In this document: in pieces, positions 7,387 through 16,063 of the stretch
How positions within the stretch are numbered: position 1 is the stretch's first letter
Layout: every line of letters starts with the position of its first letter
Assembly (NCBI RefSeq): GCF_002224125.1
Contig: NZ_NCSM01000055.1
Coordinates: 20,641 to 84,640, forward strand
Direction of reading: 5' to 3'
DNA: 64,000 bases
Source of the DNA: Streptomyces sp. NBS 14/10
Lineage (GTDB): Bacteria; Actinomycetota; Actinomycetes; Streptomycetales; Streptomycetaceae
Translations under genes and position numbers: made by a program
The notes under the pieces: model-generated
What the model was told of the DNA's origin: nothing
Seen by the model: only the letters and a program-made list of their open reading frames with translations
Databases searched by the model: none

Positions 7387-7950
7387 ATGATCGAGATCCC
7401 GTCCGACCTCCACCCGGACCTCGTACCGCTCGTCTTCCTCCTCGGCAACTGGGAGGGCGCGGGCGTCTATGACTTCCCGGGGACCGAGAAGTGCAACTTC
7501 GGGCAGGAAGTGACCTTCACCCACGACGGCCGCGACTTCCTGGAGTACATCTCGCACACCTGGGTGCTCGACGGCGAAGGCAAGAAGGTCCGCCCGCTGG
7601 AGAGCGAGTACGGCTTCTGGCGGATCGACAAGGACCGCAAGGTCGAGATCGTCATGATCCGCGACCAGGGCGTCGTCGAGGTCTGGTACGGCGAGCTGGC
7701 GGAGGGCAAGCCGCAGATCGACGTGGTGACGGACGCCGTGGCCCGTACCGCCGCCTCCGGCCCGTACTCCGGCGGCAAGCGGCTCTACGGCTACGTCAAG
7801 AGCGATCTGATGTGGGTCGGCGAGAAGGCCACCCCGGAGGTGCCGCTGCGGCCGTACATGTCCGCGCATCTGAAGAAGGTCGTGGACCCGCGCGAATGGG
7901 CCAAGGACCTCAAGGACCTCCCGGACGACGGCATCGCCTTCTTCCGCTGA
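7387..7950 (+). CDS. FABP-like/nitrobindin-type beta-barrel protein
   Basis: 187 residues. The GNWEGAG motif near residue 20 and the overall length match the FABP-like (DUF1794) nitrobindin family, ten-stranded barrels that bind ferric heme and can isomerise peroxynitrite. A C-terminal His in the MSAHLKK segment (about residue 161) is the candidate axial heme ligand. It is followed by nur, so a link to metal or reactive-species homeostasis is plausible but unproven. Confidence 0.85.
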   Translation: MIEIPSDLHPDLVPLVFLLGNWEGAGVYDFPGTEKCNFGQEVTFTHDGRDFLEYISHTWVLDGEGKKVRPLESEYGFWRIDKDRKVEIVMIRDQGVVEVWYGELAEGKPQIDVVTDAVARTAASGPYSGGKRLYGYVKSDLMWVGEKATPEVPLRPYMSAHLKKVVDPREWAKDLKDLPDDGIAFFR

Positions 7951-8017
7951 CCGACCGCGTAACGACCGCTGGCCGACCGTCGACCGACCGCCGACCGACC
8001 GCCCTACACTGGGCACC

Positions 8018-8473
8018 GTGGCGACCACCGACTGGAAGACAGATCTGCGGGAGCGCGGCTATCGCCTGACGCCGCAGCGCCAGCTCGTGCTCGAGGCCGT
8101 CGACCACCTCGAGCACGCCACCCCGGACGACATCCTCACCGAGGTGCGCCGCACCGCCAGCGGCGTCAACATCTCCACGGTCTACCGCACCCTGGAGCTG
8201 CTGGAGGAGCTGGGGCTGGTCAGCCATGCCCACCTCGGGCACGGCGCCCCCACGTACCACCTGGCCGACCGGCACCACCACATCCACATGGTCTGCCGGG
8301 ACTGCACGGATGTGATCGAGGCCGATCTGTCGGTGGCCGAGCCGTTCGTCCGGCAGCTGCGGGCGAGCTTCGGCTTCGACACCGATATGAAGCACTTCGC
8401 GATCTTCGGCCGCTGCGCCAAGTGTTCGGCCGATCGAGCGGACGACGACCCTGGTCCTACGCCCGGGGCCTAG
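8018..8473 (+). CDS. nur: Nur, nickel-responsive Fur-family repressor
   Basis: 151 residues: an N-terminal winged helix (~1-80) and a C-terminal dimerisation domain. In S. coelicolor Nur the metal ligands are His33, 86, 88, 90 (M-site) and His70, 72, 126 (Ni-site). Counting from the GTG start here, His occupies every one of these positions exactly. With nickel bound, Nur represses nickel uptake and the Fe-SOD gene and thereby allows Ni-SOD expression. The CxxC at 93/96 is family-typical. TACACT lies 7 nt before the GTG, suggesting leaderless transcription. No Nur target gene is visible nearby. Confidence 0.95.
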   Translation: MATTDWKTDLRERGYRLTPQRQLVLEAVDHLEHATPDDILTEVRRTASGVNISTVYRTLELLEELGLVSHAHLGHGAPTYHLADRHHHIHMVCRDCTDVIEADLSVAEPFVRQLRASFGFDTDMKHFAIFGRCAKCSADRADDDPGPTPGA

Positions 8474-8511
8474 GTCAGGTCCCGGCCCGGGCCGAGTCGT
8501 AGGCTGAGCTC

Positions 8512-9477
8512 ATGAAGAGCCCTTTGCTGTCGCTGCCCGGCGCCGTCCCCGGCGAGGGCCCCGACGAAGGCGTCGCCGCGCACTACGGCGACCTGTTCCG
8601 CGAGCAGCGCGCGCTCGCCGACGGCTCCGGCTTCGTGGACCTCTCGCACCGCGGTGTGGTCACGGTCACCGGCCCGGACCGGCTGAGCTGGCTGCATCTG
8701 CTGCTCACCCAGCATGTGAGCGAACTCCCGGCCGGTCAGGCCACGGAGGCGCTGATCCTCTCCCCGCACGGCCATATCGAACACGCGCTCTACATAGTCG
8801 ACGACGGCGAGACCACCTGGGCCCATGTGGAGCCCGGCACCCAGGGCGATCTGCTCGCCTACCTGGAGAGCATGAAGTTCTTCTACCGGGTGGAGACCGC
8901 CGACCGCACCGAGGAGTTCGCGGTCGTCCACCTCCCGGCGGGCAGTATCGCCGAGGCCCCCGAGGGCGCCGCCGTCCGCGAGACCCCGTACGGCCGGGAC
9001 CTGTTCCTGCCGCGCGCCGATCTGGAGTCCTTCGCCGCGGCGAGCGGCCCGCCGGCCGGTGCGCTGGCGTACGAGGCGCTGCGCGTCGAGGCGCACCGTC
9101 CGCGGCTCGGCCTGGAGACCGACCACCGGACGATCCCCCATGAGCTGGGCCTGATCGGCAGCGCCGTACACCTCCACAAGGGCTGCTACCGCGGCCAGGA
9201 GACCGTCGCCCGGGTGGAGAACCTGGGCAAGCCGCCCCGGCGGCTGGTCTTCCTCCATCTGGACGGCAGCGAGGTGACGCTGCCCGGCCACGGCGCGCCC
9301 GTACGGCTCGCCTCGGAGGGCGCGGCGGGACGCACGCTGGGCTTTGTGACGACCTCGGCCCGCCACCACGAGCTGGGGCCGATCGCCCTGGCGCTGGTGA
9401 AGCGGAACGTGCCGGTGGACGCGGCGCTCATCGTGGATACGACAGCCGCGGCACAAGAGGTCGTCGTCGAGCCGTAG
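8512..9477 (+). CDS. YgfZ-type tetrahydrofolate-binding protein (Fe-S cluster maintenance)
   Basis: 321 residues with the GcvT-like fold and the diagnostic motif KGCYRGQE (about residues 223-230), whose Cys is essential in E. coli YgfZ. YgfZ proteins bind folate and support assembly or repair of Fe-S enzymes such as MiaB, in the cytoplasm. TAGGCT ends 6 nt before the ATG, again a leaderless arrangement. Its stop begins a four-fold in-frame TAG repeat. Confidence 0.88.
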   Translation: MKSPLLSLPGAVPGEGPDEGVAAHYGDLFREQRALADGSGFVDLSHRGVVTVTGPDRLSWLHLLLTQHVSELPAGQATEALILSPHGHIEHALYIVDDGETTWAHVEPGTQGDLLAYLESMKFFYRVETADRTEEFAVVHLPAGSIAEAPEGAAVRETPYGRDLFLPRADLESFAAASGPPAGALAYEALRVEAHRPRLGLETDHRTIPHELGLIGSAVHLHKGCYRGQETVARVENLGKPPRRLVFLHLDGSEVTLPGHGAPVRLASEGAAGRTLGFVTTSARHHELGPIALALVKRNVPVDAALIVDTTAAAQEVVVEP

Positions 9478-9513
9478 AGGCAGACGTAGAGGAAGACGTA
9501 GGGAAAGTCGTAG
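9475..9513 (+). repeat. Four in-frame TAG stops on a 12-nt period
   Basis: TAG occurs at 9475 (the real stop), 9487, 9499 and 9511. Each follows a similar context (…acg-TAG-agga…). The 12-nt spacing keeps all four in the same frame, so read-through of one stop would meet another after three codons. Confidence 0.85.
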
Positions 9514-9521
9514 GCGGGGTC

Positions 9522-9947
9522 TCAGACCTCGACGATCACCGTGAACGGGCCGTCGTTCGTGAGCGTGACCTTCATATCCGCTCCGAACCGGCCCGTCTCC
9601 ACGTGCGCGCCCAGCTCCCGCAGCCGCGCCACGACCTCGTCCACCAGCGGCTCGGCGACCTCGCCCGGCGCGGCCGCGATCCAGGTGGGCCGGCGGCCCT
9701 TGCGGGCGTCGCCGTAGAGCGTGAACTGGCTGATGACCAGCAGCGGAGCGGCCAGGTCCGAACAGGACTTCTCGCCCTCCAGGATGCGTACGGACCACAG
9801 CTTGCGGGCCAGCTGCGCCGCCTTCTCCGGGGTGTCGTCATGCGTCACCCCGACCAGCACGCACAGCCCCTGGCCGACGATCTCCCCGACCGTCTCGCCG
9901 TCCACGACGACGCTCGCCCCGTTCACTCTCTGTACCACAGCACGCAT
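9522..9947 (-). CDS. dtd: D-aminoacyl-tRNA deacylase
   Basis: 141 residues, the normal family size. It shows the two signature motifs: SQFTLYGD (mid-protein) and TLTNDGPFT near the C-terminus; the latter carries the Gly-cisPro that reads chirality. The enzyme hydrolyses D-amino acids mis-charged onto tRNAs. The start at 9947 (MRAVVQRV) matches family N-termini. However, the best Shine-Dalgarno (AAGGAGG, complement of 9966-9972) is better placed for ATG 9959, which would add four residues. Convergent with the YgfZ gene. Confidence 0.92.
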   Translation of the reverse strand: MRAVVQRVNGASVVVDGETVGEIVGQGLCVLVGVTHDDTPEKAAQLARKLWSVRILEGEKSCSDLAAPLLVISQFTLYGDARKGRRPTWIAAAPGEVAEPLVDEVVARLRELGAHVETGRFGADMKVTLTNDGPFTVIVEV

Positions 9948-10099
9948 ACGGTCCATCATGCCCTGCCTCCTTCCGGGGCCGATCGGGTGGAAGCGCGCTG
10001 CGGACGGACCGTACACAGTGGCACGATGCGTGCAAGCGGTGCGCAATGGGCACAACGCGATCAGCTCGCGTAGCACCGCATGGAGGGGACGGAAACCGC

Positions 10100-10834
10100 A
10101 TGATCACATCCGGCACCGGGCAGCCGCCCGGGCCCGCATCGACGCGCCCGGAGGACGGCGGCCTGCACGGCGACCTGCTCCAGGCGGCCACCGAGGCCCT
10201 GCAGCAGCCGGGATTCCAGCCGACAGACTTGCAGCAGCCGGGGCTGCCCGCGCTACCCGCACTGCCCGGAGCGCAGCCGCCGAGGCCGCCGAGCCAGCGC
10301 GGCGGCCGGCAGGCCGACTCGCCGGCCGGGCTGCGGCTGCCGGAGCTACGGGCGCTGCGCCGCTCGGCCCAGAGCGAGGAGGCGGATCTGAGCTATGTAC
10401 GCAGACTGCTGCAGGGCCGGATCGACATCCTCCACGCCGAGCTCAACCGCCGTTCGGCCCCCGGCTCGCCGGGGGCGGCGGACGAGGGGGCCGAGGAGGC
10501 CCGGCCCCCGGCCGCGCTGGTGGATCTGTTGCCGGAGATCCTGGTCGACGGCCCGCCGGGGCACCGCTCCTCCGCCCGGCATGTGACGCTCGGCACTCCG
10601 CAGGGGGTGGAGTCCCGGCGGCTTGCCGAGGAGACGCTGGCCGAGGTCGGCCTGTCCGACCTCCAGGCGCGTACGGACGAGGAGTTGACCGGTGCGATGG
10701 CCCGTCTGGTCGGCTGGGAGCAGCAGATCTCGCGGCGGCGGCGGGAGCTCCAGCGCACGGCGGACGACTGCGGTGCGGAGATCACCCGGAGGTACCGAGA
10801 GGGGGAGGCGCACGTGGACGACCTGCTCGCGTGA
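10100..10834 (+). CDS. rsiG: RsiG, c-di-GMP-dependent anti-sigma factor for WhiG
   Basis: 244 residues: a Gln/Pro-rich N-terminal arm (~1-75) then a long antiparallel coiled coil. It carries two exact copies of the c-di-GMP-binding signature E-x3-S-x2-R-x3-Q-x3-D: E94/S98/R101/Q105/D109 and E207/S211/R214/Q218/D222. In Streptomyces venezuelae RsiG uses these two helices to bind two c-di-GMP, and the complex holds the sporulation sigma factor WhiG inactive. GGAGGGG 11 nt upstream supports the ATG at 10100. The 3' end is followed by TGA-containing repeats (10832-10889). Confidence 0.93.
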   Translation: MITSGTGQPPGPASTRPEDGGLHGDLLQAATEALQQPGFQPTDLQQPGLPALPALPGAQPPRPPSQRGGRQADSPAGLRLPELRALRRSAQSEEADLSYVRRLLQGRIDILHAELNRRSAPGSPGAADEGAEEARPPAALVDLLPEILVDGPPGHRSSARHVTLGTPQGVESRRLAEETLAEVGLSDLQARTDEELTGAMARLVGWEQQISRRRRELQRTADDCGAEITRRYREGEAHVDDLLA

Positions 10835-10919
10835 GCCGTGATGCCCAGGTGGCCCTGATGTCCAGGTAGCCCCGATATCCAGGTGCGTCCCGCCGTACCG
10901 GCCGCCTACGGTGGGGTTC

Positions 10920-12167
10920 ATGGCCCCAGAGATCCGTAAGGTCGACGACTCCGACCTCACCGACTGGTCCCTCGCGCTGAACACCGGCTTTCTGCGGCCC
11001 CCGGAGGCGGGCAAGGAAGATATCGACATCCGGCGGGCGCAGATCGGTGCGGAACTGGACCGTGTGCAGGGAGCCTTCGACCGGGGCCGCTGTGTGGGCA
11101 CCTTCCGCAGCTTCGCACAGCGGCTGACGGCGGTCGGCGGGGCCGAGGTGGCGGCCGACGCCATCACCAACGTCTCGGTCTCGCCCACCCACCGCCGCCA
11201 GGGGCTGCTCAGCCGGATGATGGACCGCGATCTGCGGGCGGCCAAGGAGCGCGGCGAGCTGGTGGCGTCGCTGATCGCCGCCGAGTACCCGATCTACGGG
11301 CGGTACGGGTTCGGCCCGGCCACCTGGGCCACCCTGTGGCGGGTGGACGTCGCCCGCGCCGGGCTCGACGCGCGCTACTCCGGGCCCGCGTGCGGCGGCC
11401 GGGTGGACTTCGCGGACGGCGCCGAGGTACGGGAGCTGGGCCCCGCGCTGCACGAGCGGCTGCGCGCCCGGCAGCACGGCGCGATCGACCGCCGCGAGCT
11501 GTGGTGGCGGATGAACACCGGCCTGCTGACCTTCTCCTTCCACCAGTGGACTGAGCCGTTCTACGTCGTCTACCGCTCCCCCGACGGGTCCGTGGACGGT
11601 CTGCTCGCCTACATCAGCGACGACAAGTGGGAGGGCAAGCGCCCCCACGACACCGCCAAGGTGCTCGGGATGCTCGCGGTCACCCCGGCCGCCGAACGCG
11701 CGCTGTGGCACTTCCTGTTCTCCGTCGACTGGGTCACCCACGTCACCACCGGCTACCGCCCGCCGGACGACGCGCTGCCGCTGCTGCTCGGCGACCCGCG
11801 GGCGGCGCAGGTCATGACGTACGCCGACTTCCTGTGGCTGCGGCCGCTGGACGTGCCCCGGCTGCTCGAGGCCCGTACGTACCCGGTCGCCGGCTCGCTG
11901 GTCCTGGAGCTGTCCGACCGCGCGGGCCTGGCCGGCGGGCGCTATCTGCTGGACGCCGGGCCCGACGGCGCCGGTTGCGCGCCGACCACCCGGTCCGCCG
12001 ATCTGACCATGGACATCGCCGAGTTGGGGACGCTGTGGCTGGGGGACGAGTCCGCGGTCCGGCTGGCCGCGCTGGGGCGGGTCACCGAGGAGCGCGAGGG
12101 CGCCACGGCGCTGGCGGATCTCCTGCTGCGTACGCCGCGCCGCCCCTGGTGCCCGGACATCTTCTGA
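10920..12167 (+). CDS. Eis-like GNAT N-acetyltransferase
   Basis: 415 residues, the size of the three-domain Eis family. The acetyl-CoA loop is visible as [15 protein letters not shown] (about 85-99). The chain ends in Phe (CPDIF); in mycobacterial Eis the C-terminal Phe carboxylate acts as catalytic base. Eis proteins acetylate amines, including lysines and aminoglycosides; the substrate here is unknown. TACGGT lies 7 nt before the ATG, consistent with a leaderless message. Confidence 0.87.
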   Translation: MAPEIRKVDDSDLTDWSLALNTGFLRPPEAGKEDIDIRRAQIGAELDRVQGAFDRGRCVGTFRSFAQRLTAVGGAEVAADAITNVSVSPTHRRQGLLSRMMDRDLRAAKERGELVASLIAAEYPIYGRYGFGPATWATLWRVDVARAGLDARYSGPACGGRVDFADGAEVRELGPALHERLRARQHGAIDRRELWWRMNTGLLTFSFHQWTEPFYVVYRSPDGSVDGLLAYISDDKWEGKRPHDTAKVLGMLAVTPAAERALWHFLFSVDWVTHVTTGYRPPDDALPLLLGDPRAAQVMTYADFLWLRPLDVPRLLEARTYPVAGSLVLELSDRAGLAGGRYLLDAGPDGAGCAPTTRSADLTMDIAELGTLWLGDESAVRLAALGRVTEEREGATALADLLLRTPRRPWCPDIF

Positions 12168-12201
12168 CTCCGACCGGGCCTGCTGCCGCGCGCCCGCGCC
12201 G

Positions 12202-12804
12202 TTACTTCCCCTGGCCGACCAGCAGGTCGGCCAGGTCCCTGACCGACTGACGGAACCGCGTCCAGTCCCCGTCCGCCGTCAGCCGCCGCACCAGCTCGCC
12301 GTCGAACGCGGCGAGCAGCATATGGGCCACGAACTCGGCGTCGAGGCCCGGTCTGAGTTCCCGGACCAGCGCGGAGACGTGGGCGTGCCACCCCCGATAG
12401 GTGGGGTCGTCGAATTTACCGTCGCCACAGGCGCGTTCGTGTGCGGCGATCAGGGACAGATGGCGCTCGGCGATGTCGGCCAGCGCGTCGAGGAAGGCCA
12501 GCAGCCGCTCGCACGGCGCAGCGTCGGTGCCCAGCGGCGCCGCCTCCTCGTGGATCACGTCCGCCAGCCTGGCCGCGCGGTCGGCGAGCAGCGCCTGGAA
12601 CAGGCCCGTACGGCTGCCGAAGCGGCGGAAGACGGTGCCCTTGCCGACGCCCGCGGCGGCCGCGACCCGGTCGAGGGACACATGCTCGGCGCCGTGCTCC
12701 GTCAGCAACTCCTCGGCGGCCCGCAGGATCGCGCGCCGATTGCGCGCGGCGTCGGCGCGCTCGCCGCGCCGCGCGGCGCCCCGCTCTGCCGTGGCCTCGC
12801 TCAC
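12202..12804 (-). CDS. TetR-family repressor
   Basis: 200 residues. The N-terminal helix-turn-helix (about 22-68) reads AAEELLTEHGAEHVSLDRVA then GVGKGTVFRRFGS, typical TetR. The ligand domain is not assignable. It is divergent from the dehydrogenase at 12954, and the shared 149-bp gap holds two matching palindromes (12854-12874 and 12892-12912). The likely role is repression of itself and the dehydrogenase/F420-oxidoreductase pair. GTG start. Confidence 0.88.
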   Translation of the reverse strand: MSEATAERGAARRGERADAARNRRAILRAAEELLTEHGAEHVSLDRVAAAAGVGKGTVFRRFGSRTGLFQALLADRAARLADVIHEEAAPLGTDAAPCERLLAFLDALADIAERHLSLIAAHERACGDGKFDDPTYRGWHAHVSALVRELRPGLDAEFVAHMLLAAFDGELVRRLTADGDWTRFRQSVRDLADLLVGQGK

Positions 12805-12853
12805 CGCGCCTCGCCTCCTCGCGTCCGGACAGTCGCCGACAGTCGGCGGTTGT

Positions 12854-12874
12854 AACCGGACTACTAGTCCTCAT
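12854..12874. promoter_or_regulatory. TetR operator 1 (imperfect)
   Basis: aaccggact-act-agtcctcat has the same 9-3-9 geometry and GGACT-N3-AGTCC core as the perfect palindrome at 12892-12912. The outer right arm has diverged. It lies nearer the tetR start. Confidence 0.6.
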
Positions 12875-12891
12875 AGTATCCACCACAGCAC

Positions 12892-12912
12892 AACCGGACT
12901 GGCAGTCCGGTT
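12892..12912. promoter_or_regulatory. TetR operator 2 (perfect)
   Basis: aaccggact-ggc-agtccggtt is a perfect 9-bp inverted repeat with a 3-bp spacer, 38 bp from operator 1 and 41 bp before the dehydrogenase ATG. The position is right for blocking its promoter. Confidence 0.75.
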
Positions 12913-12953
12913 CACTCGTCTGCCCTGAGGGGGACAGCCATGAGGAGGCAGCC

Positions 12954-13913
12954 ATGCGCGCGCTGACCGTCGATCCCGAGGCGCCGGAGTCCCTGCGCTT
13001 CGCTGACGTACCGGAGCCCGAGCCGGGGCCCGGTGAGGCCCTGGTCGAGGTGCGGCACGCGTCGATGAACTACGGGGAGGTGCGGTGGGCCACCCGTCAG
13101 CCGCCCGGCTCCGTCATGGGCTACGACGCGGCGGGCGTGGTGCTGCGCGCGGCGGCCGACGGCTCCGGGCCCGCGGCGGGCAGCCGCGTGGTCGCCTTCG
13201 GCCCGGGTGCGTGGAGTGAACGCGCGGCCTTCGCGAGCGACAGCCTCGCCGTACTGCCCGACGCCGTCGACCTGGCCGACGCCGCCGCACTCCCGCTGGT
13301 CGGCATCACCGCCCTGCGTACGCTGCGCGCGGCCGGGAGCGTCCTGGGCAAGCGGGTGCTGATCACCGGGGCCTCGGGCGGGGTCGGGCGGATGGCCGTC
13401 CAACTGGCGCGGCGGGCCGGGGCGTACGTCATCGCCTCGGTGGGCTCGCCCGCGCGCGGCGCGGGGCTGGGGGAACTCGGCGCGGACGAGGTCGTGGTCG
13501 GCCTTGAGCCGGTCGAGCAGCCCGTGGACGTGGTCCTGGAGAACGTCGGCGGGCCCCATCTCGTGGCCGCCTGGAACCTGCTCGCCCCCGGCGGCAATCT
13601 GCAGAGCATCGGCTGGGCCGCCCACGACCAGCCCGCCGTGTTCCCGCCGAACGGCATCTTCTCGCTCGGCCCCGCCAAGTCCCTGCACTCCTTCGCGGAC
13701 CCCTCCCACCCCGGCCCGGACCTCGCCGCGCTCGTCGGCCTCCTGGCGCGCGGCGAACTGTCACCGGAGATCGGCTGGCGCGGCTCCTGGGAGCGGGTCA
13801 CGGACGCGGCCGACGCGCTGCTCGGGCGGCGCGTACCGGGCAAGGCCGTACTCGACATCGGCCCGGCCGCGGGGGCGAAGCCCACGGCCTCCGCCCCCGC
13901 TACGACACGGTGA
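12954..13913 (+). CDS. Zinc-free MDR/quinone-oxidoreductase-like dehydrogenase
   Basis: 319 residues of the medium-chain dehydrogenase fold: a GroES-like N-terminal part and a Rossmann domain with GASGGVGRMAVQLARRAG (about residue 139 on). The usual catalytic-zinc Cys/His set is not apparent, so it resembles NADPH-dependent quinone or enone reductases. GAGGAGG sits just upstream of the ATG. It is under the divergent TetR and 10 nt ahead of an F420-dependent enzyme gene. Confidence 0.85.
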   Translation: MRALTVDPEAPESLRFADVPEPEPGPGEALVEVRHASMNYGEVRWATRQPPGSVMGYDAAGVVLRAAADGSGPAAGSRVVAFGPGAWSERAAFASDSLAVLPDAVDLADAAALPLVGITALRTLRAAGSVLGKRVLITGASGGVGRMAVQLARRAGAYVIASVGSPARGAGLGELGADEVVVGLEPVEQPVDVVLENVGGPHLVAAWNLLAPGGNLQSIGWAAHDQPAVFPPNGIFSLGPAKSLHSFADPSHPGPDLAALVGLLARGELSPEIGWRGSWERVTDAADALLGRRVPGKAVLDIGPAAGAKPTASAPATTR

Positions 13914-13923
13914 AAGGAACCCC

Positions 13924-14838
13924 ATGCGCATCGGACTCCTCCTGAACGTCCTCGGCACCCCGCTCGACGCGGTCGTCGAGCAGGCGCGCGACATCGCCGC
14001 GTCCGGTCTCGGCACCGCCTGGCTGCCCGAGCTGGGCGCCTGGGACGCCGTGACCGCGGCCGCCGCCATCGGCCCCCAGGTGCCCGGGCTGACGCTGGGC
14101 ACCTCCGTGGTCCCGACGTATCCGCGCCACCCGCTGACGCTCGCCGCCCAGGCGCTGACCGCCCAGGCGGCCACCGGCAACCGCTTCACGCTCGGCGTCG
14201 GGGTGAGCCACCGGCACATCATCGAGGGGCAGTTCGGCCACTCCTACGACCGCCCCGCCCGCCATCTGCGGGAATACCTGTCCGTATTGGCGCCCTTGCT
14301 GCGCGGCGAGAGCGTGACGTACGAGGGCGAGACCATCAAGGCCGCCGGCGCGGTCACCGCGCCCGGCGCCGAACCGCCGGCGCTGCTGGTCGGCGCGCTC
14401 GGCCCGGCGATGCTCAAGGTGGCGGGCGAACTGGCCGACGGCACCATCACCGCCTGGGCGGGCAAGGCCGCGCTGGCGGACCACATCGTGCCCACGATCA
14501 CCCAGGCGGCGACCCGCGCGGGGCGGCCCGCGCCGCGCGTCGTCGCCTTCAAGGCCGTGGGCGTCACCGCGCACCCGGAAGCCCGCCGCGCCACGATGGC
14601 CGAGCAGTTCAGCCAGGTCGACCAGATCCCGCACTACCGGGCCGTACTGGACCGCGACGGCTCGCAGGGCCCGCAGGACACCGCGGCACTGGGCGACGAG
14701 TCCACCGTCGAGCAGGCGCTGCGGGAACTGCTCGACGCGGGGGCGACCGAGCTCATCGCCTCCCCGGTCGGCACGCCCGAGGAACAGTCCCGCACGCTGG
14801 CCTTGTTGGCCGAGCTGACCGCGTCCACCGCGCCCTGA
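13924..14838 (+). CDS. LLM-class F420-dependent oxidoreductase
   Basis: 304 residues of the luciferase-like TIM barrel. Family marks include MRIGLLLN at the start, GTAWLPELGAWDAVTAAA, the GVGVSHRHIIEG loop and the non-prolyl strand ALLVGALGPAML. Such enzymes use F420 or FMN to reduce or oxidise organic substrates. AAAGGAA precedes the ATG and the gap to the preceding dehydrogenase is 10 nt, so the two are probably cotranscribed. Its last 205 nt are overlapped on the other strand by the extended soxR frame. Confidence 0.85.
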   Translation: MRIGLLLNVLGTPLDAVVEQARDIAASGLGTAWLPELGAWDAVTAAAAIGPQVPGLTLGTSVVPTYPRHPLTLAAQALTAQAATGNRFTLGVGVSHRHIIEGQFGHSYDRPARHLREYLSVLAPLLRGESVTYEGETIKAAGAVTAPGAEPPALLVGALGPAMLKVAGELADGTITAWAGKAALADHIVPTITQAATRAGRPAPRVVAFKAVGVTAHPEARRATMAEQFSQVDQIPHYRAVLDRDGSQGPQDTAALGDESTVEQALRELLDAGATELIASPVGTPEEQSRTLALLAELTASTAP

Positions 14839-15332
14839 TCGACGGATCCACAGGTCCCGGGCCCGTCCGCATCGGAGCACGACTTCAGCAGTCGGCGCGC
14901 GCCCGGGCCCTGCTCGCCGAGTCTGTCGTGCCGGTTCACCAGCGCGCACTTGTCGATCGACAGACAGCCGCAGCCGATGCAGTCGGTGAGGCTGTCGCGC
15001 AGAGTCAGCAGTTGCTCGATCCGCTCGCTGAGGTCCTCGCGCCAGCACTCCGAGATCTGGGCCCAGTCCTCCTTGGTGAGGACATGGTCCTCGGGGAAGA
15101 GCGCGAGGACCCCCCGGATCCTGGCCAGCGGGATGCCGACGCGCTGCGAGGAGCGTACGAAGGCGACCCGGCGCAGCGTGTCGCGGGTGTAGCGGCGCTG
15201 GTTCCCGGTGGTGCGGCGGCTGTGGATGAGCCCTTCGCGCTCGTAGAAGCGCAGCGCGGAGGCGGGGACGCCGCTGCGCTGGGACAGGTCGCCGACCGTG
15301 AGTTCATGGGTCTTCCATGACATCTGGCTCAT
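14634..15332 (-). CDS. soxR: SoxR, [2Fe-2S] redox-sensing MerR-family activator with long C-terminal extension
   Basis: 232 residues if read to the stop at 14634. The MerR DNA-binding region spans about 10-80 (LTVGDLSQRSGVPASALRFY). The iron-sulfur cluster Cys are C118, C121, C123 and C129 (C-x2-C-x-C-x5-C). Streptomyces SoxR responds to redox-active compounds and controls a small oxidoreductase regulon. Here the frame runs about 80 residues past the normal end, over 200 nt antisense to the F420 enzyme gene. The tail is Ser-rich, as expected of antisense GC-rich DNA, so a lost stop codon is likely. A TAGTCT box lies 8 nt before ATG 15332; ATG 15323 is an alternative start. Confidence 0.9.
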   Translation of the reverse strand: MSQMSWKTHELTVGDLSQRSGVPASALRFYEREGLIHSRRTTGNQRRYTRDTLRRVAFVRSSQRVGIPLARIRGVLALFPEDHVLTKEDWAQISECWREDLSERIEQLLTLRDSLTDCIGCGCLSIDKCALVNRHDRLGEQGPGARRLLKSCSDADGPGTCGSVDQGAVDAVSSANKASVRDCSSGVPTGEAMSSVAPASSSSRSACSTVDSSPSAAVSCGPCEPSRSSTAR

Positions 15333-15350
15333 AAGAATCGAGACTAGCTT

Positions 15351-15372
15351 GACTTCAACCAACGTTTAAGTC
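15351..15372. promoter_or_regulatory. SoxR operator between soxR and the FMN reductase
   Basis: gacttcaac-caac-gtttaagtc is an inverted repeat with 8 of 9 arm positions matching. It sits between the divergent soxR and reductase starts. TTGACT (15349-15354) overlaps its left edge, and GAGCCT (15375-15380) follows at 20 bp, the long spacer typical of MerR-family activated promoters. That would start transcription at about the reductase ATG. Confidence 0.6.
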
Positions 15373-15385
15373 CGAGCCTGGGGCC

Positions 15386-16021
15386 ATGGTTACCGACACA
15401 GCCACCGCCCCGACCACTTCTCCGGCCACCGACACGGCCGCCACCACCCCCATCCGCCTCGCGGTCATCGTCGCCAGCACCCGTGAGGGCCGCTTCGGCC
15501 CGAAGGTCGCCGACTGGTTCACCGGCCGCACCGCGCTCCACGCGGACCTGCGCACCGAGGTGATCGACCTGGCCGACACCCCGCTGCCCAGCAGCCTCAG
15601 CCACCGTCCGGGCCCCGAGGAGGCCAAGGCCCTGGCGGCCGTGACGCCCCGGCTGGAGGCCGCCGACGCGTACGTCGTGATCACTCCCGAGTACAACCAC
15701 AGCTACCCGGCCTCCCTCAAGAACGCCATCGACTGGCACTACACCCCCTGGCAGGCCAAACCCGTCGGCTTCGTCTCGTACGGCGGGGTCTCCGGCGGGC
15801 TGCGGGCGGTCGAGCATCTGCGGCCGGTCTTCGCCGAGCTGCACGCGGTCACCGTCCGCGAGACGGTGAGCTTCCACAACGCCGGGGAGCTCTTCGGCGC
15901 GGACGGCGCGCTGAAGGAGCCCAAGGGCCCGGAGGCCGCCGCCACCGCCCTGCTCGACCAGCTGACATGGTGGGCGCGGGCGCTGCGCGAGGCCCGGGCC
16001 GCCCGCCCGTACCGGGGCTGA
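15386..16021 (+). CDS. NADPH-dependent FMN reductase (SoxR target)
   Basis: 211 residues of flavodoxin-like fold. FMN-binding loops are visible at VIVASTREGRFGPKVADWF (about 28-46) and TPEYNHSYPASLKNAIDW (about 100-117). These enzymes reduce FMN or quinones with NAD(P)H. NADPH-dependent FMN/quinone reductases are among known Streptomyces SoxR targets, and the operator in the shared promoter supports that here. Confidence 0.88.
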   Translation: MVTDTATAPTTSPATDTAATTPIRLAVIVASTREGRFGPKVADWFTGRTALHADLRTEVIDLADTPLPSSLSHRPGPEEAKALAAVTPRLEAADAYVVITPEYNHSYPASLKNAIDWHYTPWQAKPVGFVSYGGVSGGLRAVEHLRPVFAELHAVTVRETVSFHNAGELFGADGALKEPKGPEAAATALLDQLTWWARALREARAARPYRG

Positions 16022-16063
16022 CCACGCCCGACCTGGCGTGATCAAGAACACGTCCGACCTGGC

